Part shown: positions 46,665 through 53,807 of the stretch, piece after piece
Numbering within the stretch: the first letter of the stretch is position 1
Layout of the letters: the number at the start of each line of letters is the position of its first letter
Assembly (NCBI GenBank): GCA_947038565.1
Contig: CAMQWP010000003.1
Coordinates: 149,183 to 202,989 of the forward strand
Direction: 5' to 3'
From: an uncultured Clostridia bacterium
GTDB lineage: Bacteria > Bacillota > Clostridia > Christensenellales > UBA3700
Length of the DNA: 53,807 bases
Program-made: the position numbers and the translations under genes
Notes under the pieces: model-generated
What the model was told of the DNA's origin: nothing
The model's database searches: none
The model's input: only the letters and a program-made list of their open reading frames with translations

Positions 46665-46908
46665 ATATTTAAAAGTAAGTAGAGTTATTAAAAGGCGTAC
46701 TATTGCGACAGAAGCTTGCTCTAAAGGTAGAGTCAGTATCGGCGATAAAGTAGCTAAACCATCTACTGCGGTAAAAATAAACGACATTATAAAAGTAGCA
46801 TTTGGCGACAACTGCTTCACTTTTAAAGTACTAGATATTTCAGATACTGCAAAAAAACAAGACGCTAAGTTGATGTATGAAGTACTTACTGGTAACGATG
46901 AAAGTTAA
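46651..46908 (+). CDS. rqcP: S4-domain ribosome-quality-control protein RqcP
   Basis: An 85-aa S4 RNA-binding protein matching RqcP (YabO/Hsp15 family): MRLDKYLKVSRVIKRRTIA, CSKGRVSIGDKVAKPSTAV. RqcP works with RqcH to elongate alanine tails on chains stuck in split 50S subunits. AAGGAG precedes the ATG. It lies inside an operon with a papain-like gene and ispDF, rather than next to mazG or yabP as in Bacilli. Confidence 0.93.
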   Translation: MRLDKYLKVSRVIKRRTIATEACSKGRVSIGDKVAKPSTAVKINDIIKVAFGDNCFTFKVLDISDTAKKQDAKLMYEVLTGNDES

Positions 46909-48046
46909 TGTAATTATCGCCTGTGGCGGTAATGGTACACGAACTGGATTGCCGTTTAATAAAATACTTGCTGACCTTAATGGTAAGCCAGTTATTTATC
47001 AAACAGTGACAAAGTTTAGCTATATTAATGAAGTCACTAGGATCATTATCCCCGCGTCTATTGAAGACACGGATTTGATTAAGGACGCTCTCGGAACGCT
47101 TGATATTTTCGATATGATAGTTTTTTGTCCAAATGGCGACACCCGTACGAAGAGCATTCAGTCCGCACTAACATGTATAGAAAGCGATGCTGATATTATA
47201 AGTATCCACGATGGTGCAAGACCATTCGTGACAAATGATTGTATTATAAACAGTTTCGAAACTGCTAAAAAGTGCGGTTCAGGTATTTCTGCATATGGTG
47301 CGGTAGATACTATAGCTTTTATAAATGAACATAATCAAATATGCAATATCCCTGATCGAAACACTATTTTTAACATTCAAACACCGCAATCATTCATTGC
47401 AAGCAAGATAATTTCAGCTTACAGTATAATCTCGGACAGCGATAGTTTCAGTGATGACTCTAGCGTATACACAAAATACATTGGACAACCTACTGTATCA
47501 AAAGGTGATATTAGTAATAAAAAAATCACTTTTGCTACTGATTTACAATCATTTAAAGGTTGTTTTGCTGGCACTGGATACGACACTCACGCCTTGGTAG
47601 CAGATAGAGATTTGATTCTTGGCGGGATTAAAATTCCTTATCATCTTGGACTTCTAGGTCATTCAGATGCTGACGTACTTACTCATGCTATAATGGATGC
47701 GTTATTTAGTTGTTGTAGCGAGCGTGATATCGGAGTACATTTCCCCGATAATGATCCAGCTTTCAAAGGCATTGATAGCACTATATTGCTTTCAAAATGT
47801 CTTGAAATTATCACACGAAAAGGCTTTAGTATCAACAATATTTCTTGCGTAATTATGTGCGAGAAACCGAAACTTGCGAAACTGATTCCCGACATTATCA
47901 CGAACCTAACTAGTATTATGAGTATACCTTACGACGCTCTTATGATTTCCGCTACTACTACCGAAGGCCTTGGATTTATCGGACGTGGCGAAGGTATTGC
48001 CGTAAGTTGCAACTGCATCTGTTGCAAAATAAAGGAGAATATATGA
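46898..48046 (+). CDS. ispDF: Bifunctional IspD-IspF fusion (MEP pathway)
   Basis: A 382-aa fusion of two steps in isoprenoid synthesis. Residues 1-225 are IspD (IIACGGNGTRTGLPFNKIL, VFCPNGDTRTKSIQSAL, IHDGARPFV, TIFNIQTPQSF), the cytidylyltransferase. Residues about 228-382 are IspF (GYDTHALVADRDLILGGIKI, HSDADVLTHAIMDALF, HFPDNDPAFKGIDS, TTTEGLGFIGRGEGIA), the cyclodiphosphate synthase. All key residues look intact. The start is the ATG overlapping the last codons of rqcP; its Shine-Dalgarno is weak. An ATG seven codons earlier is possible but would extend beyond the family start. Confidence 0.95.
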   Translation: MKVNVIIACGGNGTRTGLPFNKILADLNGKPVIYQTVTKFSYINEVTRIIIPASIEDTDLIKDALGTLDIFDMIVFCPNGDTRTKSIQSALTCIESDADIISIHDGARPFVTNDCIINSFETAKKCGSGISAYGAVDTIAFINEHNQICNIPDRNTIFNIQTPQSFIASKIISAYSIISDSDSFSDDSSVYTKYIGQPTVSKGDISNKKITFATDLQSFKGCFAGTGYDTHALVADRDLILGGIKIPYHLGLLGHSDADVLTHAIMDALFSCCSERDIGVHFPDNDPAFKGIDSTILLSKCLEIITRKGFSINNISCVIMCEKPKLAKLIPDIITNLTSIMSIPYDALMISATTTEGLGFIGRGEGIAVSCNCICCKIKENI

Positions 48047-48654
48047 TAGAAGATTATATTGATGAATTAACAGCAACGCTGAAAGACAATGATTATAATG
48101 ACATTGCTAATGCTGAGCAAATTTATCGCAACAAGTACAATAACATATTAAATTCTGGAGTTTCAGAGTTCGAAGCTATCATGGGTCTTGGTGATCCTGT
48201 AGAAGAGGCATGCAAACTATGCGGAAAAAAATACACTGTCACTGATAGGCTTACAACTAATAAGATACACACTGATGACGATATTATCAAAGCAAACTCA
48301 GACAAACCAAAAACTAAAGTGGGCGTTTACATGACGGATATATTTTTCATGGCACCAGGCACTTTACTTTGTGGTGCTGGCACTTTCGCAATGACATTCG
48401 TCAGTTTGCTTGCGGCAATTATAGGCGTAATGTATTCTGTCAAAGCATGGACAGCATCTATATTTGAGTCTACCAGTGAGCGAGGTATTGCTTTTATTTT
48501 AGCAATTGGCATATTTATTGCTGGCATTCTAGGTATATTTCTTACTGTTGCTATCTATAAACACATCTTCAAAGGTTTTTCAAGCTACCTTACTGATAGA
48601 AAAATAATTCTTAAAGCTATTGAGTCAAAAGAAAATACTTCAAATAAAAATTAA
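48043..48654 (+). CDS. HAAS-domain (DUF1700-like) membrane protein
   Basis: A 203-aa protein. Residues 1-60 form a HAAS/DUF1700 signalling domain (MIEDYIDELTATLKDND, then GVSEFEAIMGLGDPVEEACKL), followed by two or three membrane helices (about residues 100-180) and a charged tail. Such proteins usually pair with PadR regulators; here no PadR gene is next to it, though a second HAAS protein with PadR lies 2 kb away. It overlaps the ispDF stop by 4 nt (ATGA) and has AAGGAG. Confidence 0.8.
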   Translation: MIEDYIDELTATLKDNDYNDIANAEQIYRNKYNNILNSGVSEFEAIMGLGDPVEEACKLCGKKYTVTDRLTTNKIHTDDDIIKANSDKPKTKVGVYMTDIFFMAPGTLLCGAGTFAMTFVSLLAAIIGVMYSVKAWTASIFESTSERGIAFILAIGIFIAGILGIFLTVAIYKHIFKGFSSYLTDRKIILKAIESKENTSNKN

Positions 48655-48693
48655 ACAGATAATTTGTATTATACTACAAATACAAGGATAATA

Positions 48694-49152
48694 ATGAATA
48701 ATGATATAAACATTAGAAAACTAAAAGATACCGATCATTCGGATTTCATCGACATGAGCAAACAGTTTTATAGCATGCCATGCTGTGATCACCAAATAGA
48801 CGTTTCGCATTTTGAAGATACGTTTAATCTATGCTTAAAATCTAACACCTACTATGCAGTGCTTATTATAGAGCATCACGGCATAACTGCTGGATACTGT
48901 GCACTTGCTTTTTCCTACTCTACCGAGGCTGGTGGATACACTGTAGTATTTGATGAAATATATGTCAAAGACGCGTTTCAGGGGTTAGGATTAGGGCATA
49001 AATTATTTGAATATGTTTACTCAAATCATCCTGCAAAAAGATACAGGCTTGAGGCAACATCGTCAAATGACCGTGCAATCAAGTTATATACAAAACTCGG
49101 GTTTGAAACACTTGAGTATATTCAATTAATAAAAGACATTAAGACTAATTAA
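48694..49152 (+). CDS. GNAT family N-acetyltransferase
   Basis: A 152-aa acetyltransferase with the acetyl-CoA site visible in EIYVKDAFQGLGLGHKLFEYV (QGLGLG loop) and the C-terminal RAIKLYTKLGFE motif. The substrate cannot be told from sequence. Last gene of the plus-strand operon; its stop codon is inside the terminator stem. AAGGAT precedes the ATG. Confidence 0.92.
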   Translation: MNNDINIRKLKDTDHSDFIDMSKQFYSMPCCDHQIDVSHFEDTFNLCLKSNTYYAVLIIEHHGITAGYCALAFSYSTEAGGYTVVFDEIYVKDAFQGLGLGHKLFEYVYSNHPAKRYRLEATSSNDRAIKLYTKLGFETLEYIQLIKDIKTN

Positions 49153-49173
49153 TATAATTAGTCTTATTTTTTT
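49141..49173 (+). terminator. Intrinsic terminator overlapping the GNAT stop codon
   Basis: Perfect 11-bp arms (AAGACTAATTA and complement) with a 3-nt loop, then AU7 on the plus strand. The TAA stop of the GNAT gene is in the stem and loop. Confidence 0.9.
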
Positions 49174-49324
49174 CAGAAAATTGCATTAAGCTAATAGGTC
49201 AAGATTTTGCACTATTTATAATTACTATCTTAGATTAATCTGAAAACTCCTTATGCAGATTTCATGAACACTATTAAGCGAAAAAGTTAAAAATAATTTA
49301 ATATATTGCAATAAAATATATTTA

Positions 49325-49370
49325 GCAAACAAGAATAACGGACTCTACAGAGTCCGTTATTCTTGTTTGC
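49325..49370. repeat. Perfect palindrome, 22-bp arms with a 2-nt centre
   Basis: GCAAACAAGAATAACGGACT (first 20 of 22 bases) is repeated in exact inverted form around a central AC. It stands downstream of the minus-strand lipoprotein gene and may act as its terminator, but neither strand has a U-tract after it. Confidence 0.85.
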
Positions 49371-49399
49371 AATACTTATTTATAAACCAAAAGAACTAT

Positions 49400-49882
49400 T
49401 TAGCTAATTATAACATAGCCATATTTACTTACATCTTTAGTGTCATTTTTACTTATTGTTACATATTTATATGTGTACTTCGAGTATACTATCGCACTTT
49501 TAGAAGTGCGCATTTGTACAAACAGTTCATTTCCCTTAATCGTGATTTTTGATATATCAACATTACTATCTTCATGTCCTAGATAACTGACTATTATAAG
49601 ATCATTGATTTTAAAATAAGCATCATTAAACATTTCTAGTCCACTAGGAACTTCGAAATTAAAAAACTTACAATCAAAAATTGCTGTAAAACTATCAATG
49701 CTACTAATAGAATTGATTATACTAAGTGGTGAGCTATTGCTCTCATCGTACGTGTTATCTATTTGCATAGTCACATCTTCCACCTTATAATCAACTTTAA
49801 AACCTATACAGCTAACTGCAAATGCCGCAACTAATAAAACCACAGAAATAGCAGCTATTAACTTTATTTTGATTCTTTTCAT
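49400..49882 (-). CDS. Predicted lipoprotein of a PadR-HAAS operon, function unknown
   Basis: A 160-aa exported protein with a Lys-rich start and a hydrophobic segment ending VAAFAVSC, a plausible lipobox. The mature part is beta-rich in appearance, with no domain I recognise. Third gene of an operon after a PadR regulator and a HAAS membrane protein; the start overlaps the HAAS gene by 4 nt and has AAGGAG. In similar loci this third gene is often a DUF4097-type adhesin-like protein, but I cannot show that match here. Confidence 0.72.
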   Translation of the reverse strand: MKRIKIKLIAAISVVLLVAAFAVSCIGFKVDYKVEDVTMQIDNTYDESNSSPLSIINSISSIDSFTAIFDCKFFNFEVPSGLEMFNDAYFKINDLIIVSYLGHEDSNVDISKITIKGNELFVQMRTSKSAIVYSKYTYKYVTISKNDTKDVSKYGYVIIS

Positions 49883-50358
49883 ATCTTACTCCTTAGTTTA
49901 TTATGATAAAATAATGATGCCACTCCGACGATCAAACATATTACTCCTATCACTAGTGACGTAATAGCGATAGCTGAAATTAACACATAATTTGAGCTTT
50001 CAATTATTACTGTTGGCCCCGAACAACCTCCATCAATAACACTTTCGAAATTCACAAACCCTGTTACAATACTAATAATAAAAAATAAAAATGATAATAA
50101 TATTACAACTACTGATATATCTCTATATCTTTTTTGGTTATAATACTGCCTTGCGATAGGAGTGCCACTGTATGCCTCATTGAACGAATACGCTACGGAA
50201 CTAGGCATGCCCTTTAATTTGATAATCTCAGACATATCCATGCCTTCTTCAAGTAGGCACTCTAATTCCGTTTCAATATCTGACAATATTCTATATTTTA
50301 TTTTATCAGCAACCTTTAAAGATTTAATAACTTGATCTAAATACTCTTCTTTACTCAT
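49879..50358 (-). CDS. HAAS (DUF1700-like) membrane protein
   Basis: A 159-aa protein: an N-terminal HAAS domain (MSKEEYLDQVIKSLKVADK, EEGMDMSEIIKLKGMPSSV) of about 65 residues and two membrane helices (about 80-100 and 127-150) joined by a short extracytoplasmic loop. HAAS domains receive or pass signals with PadR partners. It overlaps the padR end by 8 nt and the lipoprotein start by 4 nt. AGGAG lies before the ATG. Confidence 0.85.
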   Translation of the reverse strand: MSKEEYLDQVIKSLKVADKIKYRILSDIETELECLLEEGMDMSEIIKLKGMPSSVAYSFNEAYSGTPIARQYYNQKRYRDISVVVILLSFLFFIISIVTGFVNFESVIDGGCSGPTVIIESSNYVLISAIAITSLVIGVICLIVGVASLFYHNKLRSKI

Positions 50359-50683
50359 TGTAATCTCCTAAACATTTATCTATTTCTAACTTATACACTC
50401 TCCAGAACTCTATAAGATCATTGAGAGTCGATCGTCCCAATTCAGTTATCGTATATGTTTTTTTCTTTCTACCGTTCACAATCTCCATATTATTAATAAT
50501 CAATCCATCATCTTCAAGTCTATATAAAACAGGATAAATAGTCCCTTCTTTTATGTTTTTAAATAGGTTTGATGAGGTTTTTAATGTTTGCAAGATCTCA
50601 TATCCATATGTTTTTCTTCTATTTACTAATGATAGCAATATCATATCCATACTACCCTTTTTAAATTGTTGCTCTATGCTCAT
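50351..50683 (-). CDS. PadR family transcriptional regulator
   Basis: A 110-aa winged-helix protein: FKKGSMDMILLSLVNRRKTYGYEIL, EGTIYPVLYRLEDDGLI, GRKKKTYTITELGRSTLNDL, the standard short PadR layout. It probably represses its own operon, because a palindrome covers its transcription start. Start placed at the ATG after GGGGGA; 12 upstream in-frame codons would overlap the promoter. First gene of the PadR-HAAS-lipoprotein unit. Confidence 0.93.
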   Translation of the reverse strand: MSIEQQFKKGSMDMILLSLVNRRKTYGYEILQTLKTSSNLFKNIKEGTIYPVLYRLEDDGLIINNMEIVNGRKKKTYTITELGRSTLNDLIEFWRVYKLEIDKCLGDYNE

Positions 50684-50697
50684 AAATCCCCCAATGA

Positions 50698-50738
50698 TTA
50701 GTATTACTAAGTATACCATTATATTGCTTATTTGTCAA
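50698..50738 (-). promoter_or_regulatory. Promoter and likely operator of the PadR operon
   Basis: TTGACA (50738-50733), 17 bp, TATACT (50715-50710) on the minus strand. The 13-bp palindrome TTAGTATTACTAA (50698-50710) covers the predicted start point and is a likely PadR site. Confidence 0.82.
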
Positions 50739-50802
50739 TACAGTTCAACATAAAAAAACTAATTAATTTTATTCTTTTTCTGCAATACTTTCATTTAATT
50801 GA

Positions 50803-50832
50803 AATCACGGACTCACTAGAGAATCCGTGATT
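50803..50832 (-). terminator. Hairpin after the kinase-like gene
   Basis: AATCACGGA and its complement form a 9-bp stem with a 12-nt loop. The U-tract is short (UUU), so termination is likely but not certain. Confidence 0.55.
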
Positions 50833-51014
50833 ATATAAAATTAATTAGTTAATACAAACATAAAACTAGTGAATACAACGTCAATATGATTTATATATGT
50901 TAATAATATGTAGGCATATTTACTACTTATCTTTTATATGCATTATAAACATCAATATATGTCATATATGCAATAGATTTCTTCGTCAAATAGATATACA
51001 CAGACGGATATAGT

Positions 51015-51986
51015 CTATTCAAATTCTATATTACTGAGTTTTTTCATCTGCTTAGTCATGTTTTTTGCGATAGGTTTCATTAATGAATTGTAAATTTTCC
51101 CAGTTTGCATATAACAGTATACCTCATTCCACAAAGCGTAAAACGCACATTTAATATCACAATTCTTGCTTACTTGATATTTTTCTTTATATATATCATA
51201 TAAATAATACCTTTTGTCAGTCATCGCATTAAATTGAAATAGATCAAATTCTCTATCCGCATATCTAGCGCAAAGTGGTTCTATTATTGCAATAGGTATT
51301 TTTAATTTTGTATCAGCCATTATATTCATAACATTTAGATCCCCATGTATTAAACTTGACTTTATGACTAGTTCATTAAATATAATATCAAATTTCTCCC
51401 AAGCAGCAGCCATTATATTCATAACATAATCATCTAACTTTCCATTAACATTAAGATATTTTGCTTTCTTAAGGGTGTCCGCTGCAAATGGTTTATATAG
51501 GTCCAACCAATTATCGAAAATAGGATTGGCAATATCACCAAATTTTTCATTGCTTACTTCGTGTGTATACAACATACTATCAACAATACACGTACCTATT
51601 TTTTTTCTTTGTTTCTTTGATTTAAATAATAATGTTATACAGCTCTGAAGGTTCTTTCCATTAATATATTCCATTCCAATACAATTAATATTGTTGTCTT
51701 CATTTTTATCACATACGAAATATATTTCTGGATATTTGAGCAATGTATTCGCACCTAATACTTTAACATCACTAGCTTCAACTCTATGTATATTATCAAG
51801 AGTGAAGACCTTCACGACTAAAACTTTAAGATCAGCACTTTGCACAACTTTATACGCCATTCCAAATGAACCTCCCCCAAGATAAGTGCATTTTTCCACC
51901 TTACTTTTATACTTATTTGCAACTAAACGCCTAACTTCTACAGCTATATTATCTATGCTAAAAAAATTGTTTACTTTGTCTCTCAT
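51015..51986 (-). CDS. Kinase-like protein (APH/fructosamine-kinase fold)
   Basis: A 323-aa protein with a phosphotransferase fold. The glycine loop (LGGGSFGMAYKV), the ATP-binding Lys (LVVKVF), and the catalytic loop LIHGDLNVMNIM are intact. The metal-binding Asp that follows reads Glu (IAIIEPLCARYADREFDLF, where relatives have IDP), so activity may differ. Candidates are a small-molecule (aminoglycoside, choline, fructosamine) kinase; the substrate is unknown. It stands alone with a consensus promoter covered by a palindromic operator, so it is probably induced by a ligand. GGGAGGGG precedes the ATG. Confidence 0.78.
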   Translation of the reverse strand: MRDKVNNFFSIDNIAVEVRRLVANKYKSKVEKCTYLGGGSFGMAYKVVQSADLKVLVVKVFTLDNIHRVEASDVKVLGANTLLKYPEIYFVCDKNEDNNINCIGMEYINGKNLQSCITLLFKSKKQRKKIGTCIVDSMLYTHEVSNEKFGDIANPIFDNWLDLYKPFAADTLKKAKYLNVNGKLDDYVMNIMAAAWEKFDIIFNELVIKSSLIHGDLNVMNIMADTKLKIPIAIIEPLCARYADREFDLFQFNAMTDKRYYLYDIYKEKYQVSKNCDIKCAFYALWNEVYCYMQTGKIYNSLMKPIAKNMTKQMKKLSNIEFE

Positions 51987-52007
51987 ATCCCCTCCCTCTA
52001 ATACTTG

Positions 52008-52053
52008 TAATTGTAAGCATTACAATTATACCATATTTGCAGGGCTTAGTCAA
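52008..52053 (-). promoter_or_regulatory. Promoter with perfect palindromic operator of the kinase-like gene
   Basis: TTGACT (52053-52048), 17 bp, TATAAT (52030-52025) on the minus strand. TAATTGTAA and TTACAATTA form perfect 9-bp arms with a 3-nt centre at 52008-52028, overlapping the -10 box and start point, the position of a repressor. Confidence 0.88.
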
Positions 52054-52408
52054 TAATGAATATCGCAAGATGCATAGTCTCGCTTATATTATACTAGCTT
52101 TTTACGATTTTTTAAGATTAATCGGACTGTACCATAGTAATTTAATCTCGTATAAAAAAACTATATGCAACCATATTGGTAAGCATAATATATTATATAG
52201 TTATGTTAATATACAAGCATAATAATTTTAAAAGTGAAAAAACCAGCACGTGATAAAGATAATATTCCAATCAGTTAAATAATATATTAACATTAATAAT
52301 TACAGCATATTTAATATATAAATATTGAAAAAAATAGTCCACACGATAAGTACGTTGATCTAGTTACTAATATTATATAATAAGATTATAGTTATATAAT
52401 ATCATAAA
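52054..52408. other. AT-rich stretch before the repeat arrays
   Basis: About 350 bp with no supportable gene, dyad or repeat. Very low GC compared with the genes. Confidence 0.6.
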
Positions 52409-52636
52409 TACAATAAAAGCCAAAACAATGTTGCAGTTATACTAGCAAAACGATTTAACCATGTACTCTAGTCTATATCATTCATACAAATAAGCCAAAA
52501 CGACCTCGCTACTAGACTAACATAACAATTTAACCATGTACTCTAGTCATTCTCATTCATACAAATAAAGCCACAACGACCTCACAATTAGACTAGCATA
52601 TCAATTTGAACATGTACTTACACTCTATATCATTCA
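52409..52636. repeat. Three tandem repeats of about 76 bp
   Basis: Units begin at 52409, 52485 and 52560 and share AAGCCAAAACGACCTC, a variable ACTAG-type arm, AATTTAACCATGTACTCTAG and ATCATTCATACAAATA. Copies differ at roughly one base in six. No ORF is present. The AGAGTACATG reading on the minus strand resembles the units of the following array. Confidence 0.82.
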
Positions 52637-52739
52637 ATTAACTCAAAATATCGTATTATACTTTCTTGTGAATAATAAAACTTTAACAAATCAATACCAA
52701 ATTTTAAATACTTACTTAACTTATTAAATCCACAATATA

Positions 52740-53807
52740 ATAAAGCTGTGCTTTTAGAACATAAAAACATATAACTCGTATTCATTGAATAATGATATAT
52801 ATTAAAGTAAAAAACATGATTGATCAAATATCACAAAAACAAGTCTACTACCAACAAGTAACTCTAATTAATTAAATAATATAGTGGTTGAGCTATAGAC
52901 TACCGTTAACATAAAATTAATTTTATAAAAAAAAGAACCATCTAAAAAATTTTAAGTCTACTGAATTGCATAATGTCATTAGTTTAAAGTAAAAACATGA
53001 TTCATCAAATATCACAAAAAGAAGTCGACTACCAACAAGTAACTCCGATAATTAAATAATATAGTGGTTAAGCTATAGACTACCGTTAATATATAAAATA
53101 ACAAAGGAAAAGAACCACATAAAAACATGTAAATACCTCTACTAAATTGCATAATATCATTATTTAAAGTGTAAACATGCATGCACAAAAATCACAAAAA
53201 GAAGACGCTTGCAGGCAAGTAAATCTACGGAATTGAATAATTTAATTTAATTAAAGGTGTAGAATAGCATTGATATAAATAAGCAAAAACAAGTCTACTA
53301 CCAACAAGTAGCTCTGATTAATTAAATAATATATTGCTTAAGCTATAGACTAACGTTAATATATAAAATAACAAAGAAAAAGAGTCATTTATAAACATGT
53401 AACTCTTCTTAATTTAATAATATAATTAATATGAGGTAAAAACAAGATCGACCATAAATCAGAAAAAGAACTCGCTTACAGGCAAGTTACTCTGCTGAAT
53501 TGTATAATGTGATTTAACTAAGTTCTAGTTTAGTATTGATATAAAATAAGCAAAGAGAAGAGCCACATGCTAAACATAGAATTCTGGCAAATCGAACAAT
53601 ATAATTAATCTATGGTATAGAATATCAATCATATATAAATGGCAAAGAAAAAAGAGCCTCCTTATAAACATAGAAATCTGGCAAATCGAATAATGTAATT
53701 TATTTAAGATGCTGTTAAAGGTGTATAATATCATTTATATAAAAAACGGCAAAGAAAAAAGAGCCACATGATAAACATGTAACTCTTCTTAATTGTATAC
53801 GGCGACG
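52740..53807. repeat. Tandem array of about 90-bp units with a hairpin in each
   Basis: At least eleven units, and probably twelve, reach the window end. Unit anchors (the A-rich tract before each hairpin) lie near 52757, 52841, 52934, 53022, 53110, 53202, 53291, 53380, 53467, 53558, 53653 and 53760; most steps are 84 to 94 bp, the last 107. Three sequence classes (A: CTACTACCAACAAGTA; B: ACATG...CATGT; C: CTTGCAGGCAAG) are arranged A-B-A-B-C-A-B-C-B-B-B. Each core can form a short stem, followed on the minus strand by a U-rich run. No coding potential is seen. Confidence 0.82.

Noticed and set aside
52630..52827. Minus-strand 65-codon open frame before the repeat array
   Set aside because: No ribosome binding site, residue content typical of AT-rich noise, and it overlaps the first degenerate repeat unit.
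52740..53807. CRISPR array
   Set aside because: Units are degenerate across their full length, with no exact short repeat, no unique spacers and no cas genes.
52740..53807. Integron-type attC array
   Set aside because: No cassette ORFs and no consistent RYYYAAC/GTTRRRY core pairs; no integrase gene in the window.

Overview
The window looks like one contig from an AT-rich, spore-forming member of the Clostridia. The evidence is spo0A with conserved 0A boxes, a SCIFF peptide with its radical-SAM maturase, a SPOCS/LysM spore-coat protein, Veg, RNase Y, RqcP, and typical Firmicute gene order: veg-SPOCS/LysM-ispE, rpsO-pnp, scfA-scfB-secD-secF-recJ-relA, and ftsK-rimO-pgsA-cinA-recA-rny. The genus cannot be told from the sequence alone. 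The left edge cuts rpoB, and the right edge lies inside a tandem repeat array, which may be why the assembly stopped.

Layout. From 1 to about 43 kb almost everything is on the minus strand: rpoB (5' part), a small membrane protein, ruvX and a DUF1292 protein, an ABC exporter, rarA, a 670-bp gene desert with DnaA-box-like dyads, rny, recA, a shortened cinA, pgsA, rimO, ftsK/spoIIIE, a dUTPase and an M16 peptidase. Then come a plus-strand YlxY-type deacetylase, pnp and rpsO, the hemZ/MBL/relA/recJ block, secF/secD, SCIFF and its maturase, ispE, the SPOCS/LysM protein, veg, an acidic zinc-ribbon protein, spo0A, a DUF1835-like/MATE/membrane-protein operon and nagB. From 43 to 49 kb the plus strand carries a GT4 glycosyltransferase and an operon of papain-like hydrolase, rqcP, fused ispDF, a HAAS membrane protein and a GNAT. 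A lipoprotein with degenerate phosphoesterase motifs lies between them on the minus strand. From 49 to 52 kb the minus strand has a PadR-HAAS-lipoprotein operon and a kinase-like gene under a clear operator. The last 1.8 kb has no credible genes and holds two related tandem arrays (about 76 bp x3, then about 90 bp x11 or more).

How it fits together. Housekeeping modules cover transcription, RNA decay (RNase Y, PNPase), homologous recombination and fork repair (RecA, RecJ, RarA, RuvX, FtsK), protein export (SecDF), the stringent response (RelA/SpoT) and isoprenoid synthesis (IspE plus fused IspDF). Promoters are unusually easy to read: many are TTGACW-17-TATAAT or one base off. Two genes, rarA and ispE, have the -10 box exactly 6 nt before the ATG and no Shine-Dalgarno, so their mRNAs are predicted to be leaderless.

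Most notable points: (1) Spo0A has Glu in place of the phospho-acceptor Asp while its DNA-binding domain is intact, and its promoter region carries three 0A boxes plus two copies of a 15-bp palindrome. (2) The terminal array repeats a small hairpin followed by a minus-strand U-tract about every 90 bp. (3) Three TATCCAC-N5-GTGGAT-type dyads lie in the rarA/rny gap. (4) The window also holds a degenerate phosphoesterase, a CinA without its MoCF domain, a SCIFF precursor with an extended C-terminus and a kinase-like protein with an Asp-to-Glu change.
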